Shown one piece after another: positions 59,409 to 64,000 of a stretch of DNA of 64,000 nucleotides (positions are counted from its first letter, which is position 1; every line of letters begins with the position of its first letter). This stretch comes from Paraburkholderia ferrariae NBRC 106233. Its GTDB lineage: Bacteria; Pseudomonadota; Gammaproteobacteria; Burkholderiales; Burkholderiaceae. Below the pieces are notes generated by a model. That model was not told the DNA's origin and made no database searches. It worked only from the letters and a program-made list of their open reading frames with translations. The position numbers and the translations under genes were made by a program. The stretch covers positions 1 through 64,000 of the forward strand of contig NZ_BAYB01000023.1 in the NCBI RefSeq assembly GCF_000685035.1, read 5' to 3'.

Positions 59409-61499
59409 ATGTCCGCAGGCCTGAATCCCGCCCAAAGCGAAGCGGTGCGCTATCTCGACGGTCCCTGTCTCGTGCTCGCCGGCGCGGGCAGCGGCAAGAC
59501 GCGTGTGATCACGCAGAAGATCGCGCACCTGATCGAAGCGAAAGGCTTCGAGCCGCGCCATATCGCGGCCGTCACCTTCACCAACAAGGCCGCCGCCGAA
59601 ATGCGCGAGCGCGTGGGCAAGCTGCTCGAAGGCAAGACGCTCACCACGCCCGGCAAGGAAGGCCGCAAGGTGCCGACCAACCAGCTCACGGTCTGCACCT
59701 TCCACTCGCTGGGCGTGCAGATCCTGCGCCAGGAAGCCGAGCACCTGGGACTCAAGCCCCAGTTCTCGATCATGGATTCCGACGATTGCTTTTCCATGAT
59801 CCAGGAGCAGGTGGGGTCGACGGACAAGGGCTTCATCCGCAAGATCCAGTCGATCATCTCGCTCTGGAAGAACGGCCTCGTGATGCCCGAAGAGGCGCTC
59901 GCCACGGCATCGAACGAAGACGAGCACCAGGCCGCGATCGTCTACCGCAACTACGTGGCGACGCTGCACGCCTACCAGGCGGTGGACTTCGACGACCTGA
60001 TCCGCCTGCCCACCGAACTCTTCGCGCAGAACGAGCCCGTGCGCGAGCGCTGGCAGAACAAGCTGCGCTACCTGCTGATCGACGAGTACCAGGACACCAA
60101 CACCTGCCAGTACGAACTGCTCAAGCTGCTGGCGGGCCCGCGCGCCGCGTTCACGGCGGTGGGCGACGACGACCAGGCGATCTACGGCTGGCGCGGCGCC
60201 ACCATCGAAAATCTCGCGCAGCTCGGCAAGGACTACCCGAAGCTGCACGTCATCAAGCTTGAACAGAACTACCGATCGACGGTGCGCATTCTCACGGCGG
60301 CGAACAACGTGATCGCCAACAACCCGAAGCTCTTCGAAAAGAAGCTCTGGTCCGAGCACGGCATGGGCGACACCATCACCGTCACGCCCTGCAACGACGA
60401 AGAACACGAAGCCGAATCGGTGGTGTTCCGCCTCTCCGCGCACAAGTTCGAGCGCCGCGCCCAGTTTCGCGACTACGCGATCCTCTATCGCGGCAACTTC
60501 CAGGCGCGCATCTTCGAACAGGTGTTGCGCCGCGAACGCATTCCCTACGTGCTCTCGGGCGGCCAGTCGTTCTTCGACAAGGCCGAGATCAAGGACATCT
60601 GCGCCTACCTGCGCCTGATCGCCAACCACGACGACGACCCCGCGTTCATCCGCGCGATCACCACGCCGCGGCGCGGCGTGGGCAACACCACGCTGGAAGC
60701 GCTGGGTGCGTTCGCGGGGCAGGCCAAGGTGTCGCTCTTCGAGGCCGTGTACATGGGCGGCATCGAGGCGCGGCTGTCCGCGCGCCAGATCGAGCCCATG
60801 CGCGTGTTCTGCGACTTCATGCAGCGCCTCGCCGAGCGCGCGGAGAAAGACCCGGCGACCGTGGTGCTGGACGACCTCATGGAAGCGATCCACTACGAGG
60901 CGTATCTCTACGACGCCTTCGACGAACGCCAGGCGCAGTCGAAGTGGCAGAACGTGCTGGAGTTCCTGGAGTGGCTGAAGCGCAAGGGCACGAAGCCTGA
61001 ACAGGAACCCGGCGAAGACAGCGAAGCGACGGGCTACGACAACGCCGACGGCCTGGCCGACACCGGCAAGAACCTCATGGGCCTGATCCAGACCGTGGCG
61101 CTCATGTCGATGCTCGAAGGCAAGGACGAAGACCCGGACGCGGTGCGGCTTTCGACCGTGCATGCGTCGAAGGGGCTGGAGTATCCGCACGTCTTCCTGG
61201 TGGGCGTGGAGGAGGGCATCATGCCCCACCGCGGCGGATCGGAAGACGACGTGATCGACGACGCGCGCATCGAGGAAGAGCGCCGCCTCATGTACGTGGC
61301 GATCACGCGCGCGCAGCGCAGCCTGCATCTGAACTGGTGCAAGAAGCGCAAGCGGGCGCGCGAGACGGTGGTGTGCGAGGCCTCGCGCTTCATCCCGGAG
61401 ATGGGGCTGGACGATGGGCCGCCGCCCACGGCGGAAGAAGCGCCGATGTCGCCGAAGGACCGGCTGGCGAGCCTGAAGGCGCTGCTGCAGAAGGGTTGA
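59409..61499 (+). CDS. Rep/UvrD-family superfamily I DNA helicase
   Basis: This 696-residue 3'-5' helicase shows motifs in order: Q-motif LNPAQSEAVRYLDGP, Walker A AGAGSGKTRVITQKI, Ia TFTNKAAAEMRERV, II LLIDEYQDTNTCQYELLK, III VGDDDQAIYGWRGA, IV LEQNYRST, V STVHASKGLEYPHVFLVG, and VI EERRLMYVAITRAQ. The length and short tail are nearer Rep than UvrD. The long open frame upstream of MSAGLNPAQ is out-of-gene GC-rich read-through. It probably helps the replisome past blocks or acts in repair. Confidence 0.92.
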   Translation: MSAGLNPAQSEAVRYLDGPCLVLAGAGSGKTRVITQKIAHLIEAKGFEPRHIAAVTFTNKAAAEMRERVGKLLEGKTLTTPGKEGRKVPTNQLTVCTFHSLGVQILRQEAEHLGLKPQFSIMDSDDCFSMIQEQVGSTDKGFIRKIQSIISLWKNGLVMPEEALATASNEDEHQAAIVYRNYVATLHAYQAVDFDDLIRLPTELFAQNEPVRERWQNKLRYLLIDEYQDTNTCQYELLKLLAGPRAAFTAVGDDDQAIYGWRGATIENLAQLGKDYPKLHVIKLEQNYRSTVRILTAANNVIANNPKLFEKKLWSEHGMGDTITVTPCNDEEHEAESVVFRLSAHKFERRAQFRDYAILYRGNFQARIFEQVLRRERIPYVLSGGQSFFDKAEIKDICAYLRLIANHDDDPAFIRAITTPRRGVGNTTLEALGAFAGQAKVSLFEAVYMGGIEARLSARQIEPMRVFCDFMQRLAERAEKDPATVVLDDLMEAIHYEAYLYDAFDERQAQSKWQNVLEFLEWLKRKGTKPEQEPGEDSEATGYDNADGLADTGKNLMGLIQTVALMSMLEGKDEDPDAVRLSTVHASKGLEYPHVFLVGVEEGIMPHRGGSEDDVIDDARIEEERRLMYVAITRAQRSLHLNWCKKRKRARETVVCEASRFIPEMGLDDGPPPTAEEAPMSPKDRLASLKALLQKG

Positions 61500-61532
61500 G
61501 CGCTGCCTCGCCTCTTCTCGCCTCGCCAAACG

Positions 61533-61567
61533 AAAGGGCTGCATCTTGCGATGCAGCCCTTTGTTTT
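61533..61567 (+). terminator. Terminator of the helicase gene
   Basis: aaagggctgcat and atgcagcccttt pair over 12 bases around a six-base loop, then gttttt follows, 34 bases past the gene. Confidence 0.9.
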
Positions 61568-61627
61568 TGCAGCTAGCCGGCTTCTGGCGCTTACTCTCGG
61601 ATCTGGTGGTGGCCCGTGAGTGGGGAC

Positions 61628-62554
61628 TTACTTCGCGGCGCTGACCATGTAATCGACGGCGGCCTTCACGTCGGCGTCCGCGGCGTTCGAACCGCCCTTG
61701 GGCGGCATCTGGCCTTTGCCGTGCAGCGCGTAGTTGTAGATGGTGTCCATCGGATCCTTCAGACGCGGCGCCCAGTCGGCCTTGTTGCCGAACTTCGGTG
61801 CGCCCAGCACGCCGGCCGCGTGGCACGCCTGGCAGACCTGCTGATAGAGCGCCTTGCCCGCTTGCGAGGCATCGGCGCTTTGCGCGGCGCCGCCGGCAGC
61901 GGGCGCGGAGGCCTGCGGAATGGCGGCGATGGCCGCTGCGGCAGCCGCGGCCTGGGCGGCGTTCGCATCGGCGCCTGAAGCACTGGAAGCACCCGAGGCG
62001 CCCGCAGCCGGCGCGGCGGCCGCACCCGATGCGCCTTGTGCAGCGCCCGGCGCGGGCTTGGGCGGGTCCTGGAAGTTCGCGCCGCCGTGGTTGGCCATGT
62101 AGGCCACGGCGAGGCCGATTTCGTAGTCGCTGTAGTCGTCGGGGCTCGTGCCGCCGCGCGGGGGCATGGCGCCCTTGCCGGTGAGCGCGGTGTGCCAGAG
62201 CGTGTCGTAGCCCTGCGCGATGCGCGGCGCCCAGTCGGATGCGTTGCCGAACTTCGGTGCACCCGCGGCACCCGTGGCGTGGCAGGCCGAGCAGACGGCC
62301 TGGTAGACCTGCTCGCCGGTTTTGTAGACGTGCGGGGCGTTGGCGTCGCGTATCGAAACCTGCGCGATGGGTGCAATGCGCTGGGCGATTTCGGCGGGGG
62401 CGAGTTCATCGGTCCCGGCGCCCGTACGCGTGGTGCTGTCGACGTAGTAGGCCAGCAGGATGATGATGACGATGGGGACGGCAAACCCGGCGACAATGGC
62501 GGCAATCAGTTGGCCGGGCGTTTTGATCGGGGCTCCGTGGGGTGCTTCGCTCAT
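61628..62554 (-). CDS. Membrane-anchored di-haem cytochrome c
   Basis: This 308-residue protein has an N-terminal membrane anchor (IAAIVAGFAVPIVIIILLAY, about residues 16-36). Two cytochrome c domains follow, with CSACH and CQACH haem sites and distal Met ligands in GKGAMPPRGG and GKGQMPPKGG. The domains are joined by a linker of about 75 residues made almost only of Ala, Pro, Gly and Ser. It would carry electrons in the periplasm, probably to a terminal oxidase. The start MSEAPHGAPIKT follows GGGAGACGAGAC; 94 upstream residues of the open frame are not part of it. Confidence 0.92.
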   Translation of the reverse strand: MSEAPHGAPIKTPGQLIAAIVAGFAVPIVIIILLAYYVDSTTRTGAGTDELAPAEIAQRIAPIAQVSIRDANAPHVYKTGEQVYQAVCSACHATGAAGAPKFGNASDWAPRIAQGYDTLWHTALTGKGAMPPRGGTSPDDYSDYEIGLAVAYMANHGGANFQDPPKPAPGAAQGASGAAAAPAAGASGASSASGADANAAQAAAAAAAIAAIPQASAPAAGGAAQSADASQAGKALYQQVCQACHAAGVLGAPKFGNKADWAPRLKDPMDTIYNYALHGKGQMPPKGGSNAADADVKAAVDYMVSAAK

Positions 62555-62893
62555 GCTTGTCTCGTCTCCCGTTGGTATTGTGGTGAGCGGTACAACCTGG
62601 CGATGGATCAAACACCGACGATTATAGACGCAAGGTTTCGCGGCAGGTGCGGGCGGCCCGGGGCTCTTCAGCGGGCGTTTACCCGGAGCGGGACTGAAGG
62701 GATGGGGGCTGGAGATGCGGCCCTTTTTGATGGCTCTTTTTGGGGCCGGCTCGATGTGGCCGTGGGCTTGGGCATTCGCCCGGCAACCCTGTGCGGTGGA
62801 CGGTTTAACCGAAACCGGGTATTCTCTCGGTCTCACTGCGGCGCCGCATTTCCCCCGTGTCTAGCGGGCTGGTGGCAGCGTCAGCGTCTCAAC
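62555..62893. other. Intergenic region before tRNA-Arg
   Basis: No gene is seen in 339 bases. A weak promoter candidate for the tRNA, tggacg (62797-62802), 17 bases, tattct (62820-62825), would start transcription about 60 bases before the tRNA. Confidence 0.45.
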
Positions 62894-62969
62894 GCGCCCG
62901 TAGCTCAATGGATAGAGTACTGCCCTCCGAAGGCAGGGGTTGCTGGTTCGATCCCAGCCGGGCGCGCCA
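62894..62969 (+). tRNA. tRNA-Arg (anticodon CCG)
   Basis: A 76-base cloverleaf with an encoded CCA end. The acceptor gcgcccg pairs with cgggcgc, the D-loop region is tagctcaatggatagagta, and the anticodon stem ctgcc/ggcag holds loop ctccgaa (anticodon ccg). The T-arm loop is ttcgatc. It decodes CGG codons. A terminator follows at 62991-63021, and foreign-looking DNA begins beyond. Confidence 0.97.
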
Positions 62970-62990
62970 AGTTAGTTTCGAGAAATCAAA

Positions 62991-63021
62991 GGCTTAAAGC
63001 AAATTGCTTAAGCCCTTTTTT
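62991..63021 (+). terminator. Terminator after tRNA-Arg
   Basis: ggcttaaagcaa and ttgcttaagcc form a stem with one bulged A and are followed by six T residues, 22 bases past the tRNA. Confidence 0.8.
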
Positions 63022-63231
63022 GTTGCCTGCTGCAAAAGCCGCAAACCTGATTTCTTTCTTGGCGCACGCCGCGCGTCCTGTATGAGTCCGATGATTTCTG
63101 CTTGATTGCCACGAAGCGGAGTGCTCGGGTGCCGATATTTTACTCTGCCGGACTCGAAGGGCAGTTCTGCCTTGGTGCGGGCGGCCTCGCTATCATAGCC
63201 TCGCCGCGACAAATCGCCGGCCAGCCACCAA
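63022..63231. other. Region between tRNA-Arg and the IS21 remnant
   Basis: Open frames exist on both strands, but none has a recognisable domain, ribosome site or codon bias. The minus-strand frame running towards the tRNA terminator is probably fortuitous. It looks like decayed accessory DNA. Confidence 0.4.
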
Positions 63232-63546
63232 TCAGACTCGCTCCTTCCGGTCGCAGATTGCATCGAGCGTTGCGGCTCTGCCCAGCATTCCTATAAACGC
63301 GGCGATGAAGTTTGTCTCCCAGCAGGGCACACCGGAACTGACGCAGATACGTTCGAGCAGATAGTTCTTGAGCGGGTCGAACTTCGTCGGGCGTGGCTCG
63401 CGTCGCTTGCAACGGGCCGCCTGCTCTCCGCGCAGATAGCGGCGCACCGTGTTGCGCGACACGCCCGTTTGCCGCGCTATCTCCCGCACCGCCGTTCCCC
63501 GTCTCGCCAGTACCTTGATTTCCACTGCTTGCTCCTGAGTCAGCAT
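63232..63546 (-). pseudogene. istA: Truncated IS21-family transposase (IstA N-terminus)
   Basis: The first 67 residues, starting MLTQEQAVEIKVLARRG, match the IstA N-terminus. They include a helix-turn-helix (TAVREIARQTGVSRNTVRRY) and the spacer PTKFDPLKNYLLERI that precedes the second DNA-binding region. After about 63346 the frame continues for 37 unrelated codons, and the DDE catalytic domain (over 250 residues) is missing. The gene is a fragment and cannot transpose by itself. Confidence 0.8.
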
Positions 63547-63604
63547 CGGCAGCAAAAAACCGCCATCCTCTCCCAGGTGGGTCAGGTTTACTTCGGCGCT
63601 AACA
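63346..63604 (-). mobile_element. Remnant of an IS21-family insertion sequence (left end and istA start)
   Basis: The minus-strand sequence from 63604 begins TGTTAGCGCC and contains CTGACCCACC within 25 bases, the kind of terminal repeat seen in IS21-type ends. The start of the transposase gene follows. No istB and no second end are visible in the window. The family call rests mainly on the protein; the exact end is inferred. Confidence 0.6.
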
Positions 63605-63820
63605 GATGCCTTGGCATCAAGGCTCCGCGACCGGCTTTTACCTCCTTTGAGCCTGCCTCGTGAGAGTCAGCAAGCGCCCCGCGCGTTTATCTCCCGAGGA
63701 GAAACACCTCCATTAGATGGCCATTATCTCAAATTACGCCCTATCTTAAAAATTAGGGAATCCTTATTTTGAGATGAAATCGGGCTTAATCTCCGATGTT
63801 TAAACACATCAGAGGAATAC
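63605..63820. other. AT-rich region before the last gene, with nested inverted repeats
   Basis: This stretch is clearly AT-richer than the rest of the window, especially 63660-63815. It contains nested dyads: atctcaaa (63726-63733) with tttgagat (63768-63775), and inside them ccta (63740-63743) with tagg (63754-63757), extendable to ccc/ggg. The pair sits about 45 bases before the next start codon and may be an operator or transcript hairpin. Confidence 0.5.
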
Positions 63821-64000
63821 ATGGCGTACAACGCAACCGGCGCCGCGCAGTACGCCGACGCGCAAGCTCATGCACACAGTACAGGCAACTGCGCAAGGTA
63901 TGTGCGTCTTGCAATCGCGCGGGGCGGCATATCGCTTACGCCGACCCACCATGCTAAAGACTTGGGACGATCCCTTGCGGCAGCGGGCTTTCAGTCTGTT
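63821..64000 (+). CDS. Start of a putative NlpC/P60-like peptidoglycan amidase or effector (cut by the window end)
   Basis: The first 60 residues are visible after an AGAGGAA ribosome site. The segment TGNCARYVRLAIARGGISL, followed by HHAKDLGRSLAAAGF, has the shape of the catalytic-cysteine helix in small papain-like cell-wall amidases. These include type VI secretion amidase effectors and phage-type lysins. The Cys at residue 24 would be the nucleophile. There is no signal peptide. The His partner and any immunity gene lie beyond the window, so the class is a guess from one motif. Confidence 0.5.
   Translation, partial: MAYNATGAAQYADAQAHAHSTGNCARYVRLAIARGGISLTPTHHAKDLGRSLAAAGFQSV

Noticed and set aside
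62994..63263. 89-codon minus-strand frame next to tRNA-Arg
   Set aside because: Overlaps the tRNA terminator, lacks a ribosome site and any domain.
63102..63296. 64-codon plus-strand frame across the region after the tRNA
   Set aside because: No ribosome site and overlaps the tail of the truncated transposase frame on the other strand.

Overview
The window is a high-GC, densely coded stretch of proteobacterial chromosome. Gene content and order point to a Burkholderia sensu lato species (Paraburkholderia, Burkholderia or Caballeronia) and to the neighbourhood of the main-chromosome replication origin. The strongest pointers are the run mnmG-rsmG-parA-parB followed by the complete atpIBEFHAGDC operon, two perfect parS sites beside parAB, and Burkholderia-style HemE, PutA and GcvP proteins. 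The genus is an inference from remembered gene order and protein style; no search was run.

Layout. 0-7 kb: phenylalanine hydroxylase and pterin dehydratase genes with a divergent Lrp/AsnC regulator, a CYTH-domain protein, then a LysR regulator divergent from methylmalonate-semialdehyde dehydrogenase and a GMC flavoprotein. 7.4-18.4 kb: two unrelated branched-chain-amino-acid-type (HAAT) ABC transporter operons. The first runs ATPase-ATPase-binding protein-permease-permease, with degenerate ATPase motifs. The second contains a permease-ATPase fusion. 18.4-32.2 kb: the origin-proximal core, with parS, mnmG, rsmG, parAB, an anion-permease-like gene and the F1Fo ATP synthase operon with a clear promoter and terminator. 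32.4-41.7 kb: an acyl-CoA synthetase, an unexplained 760-base intergenic region, a periplasmic PheC-like cyclohexadienyl dehydratase, hemE, priA preceded by two DnaA boxes, and a YeiH-type transporter coupled to a small Cys-rich protein. 42-47.6 kb: trifunctional PutA behind a terminator-like leader, then another amino-acid binding protein. 47.6-57.3 kb (minus strand): a tandem glycine riboswitch controls gcvT-gcvH-gcvP, followed by an alginate-lyase-like protein, sdaA and an acetolactate-synthase-like enzyme, so glycine is plausibly fed to serine and pyruvate. 57.4-62.6 kb: a lipoprotein, a Gfo/Idh/MocA oxidoreductase, a Rep/UvrD helicase and a di-haem cytochrome c. 62.9-64 kb: tRNA-Arg(CCG) followed by AT-richer DNA, an IS21-type remnant and the start of a secreted-amidase-like gene. 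This looks like the edge of an accessory island.

Most of the window is ordinary core metabolism. The parts that deserve attention are the asymmetric ABC ATPase pair, the PheC-like protein, the structured intergenic regions (12.4-13.3 kb, 34.2-35.0 kb, 42.15 kb), the DnaA boxes before priA, and the island edge after the tRNA.
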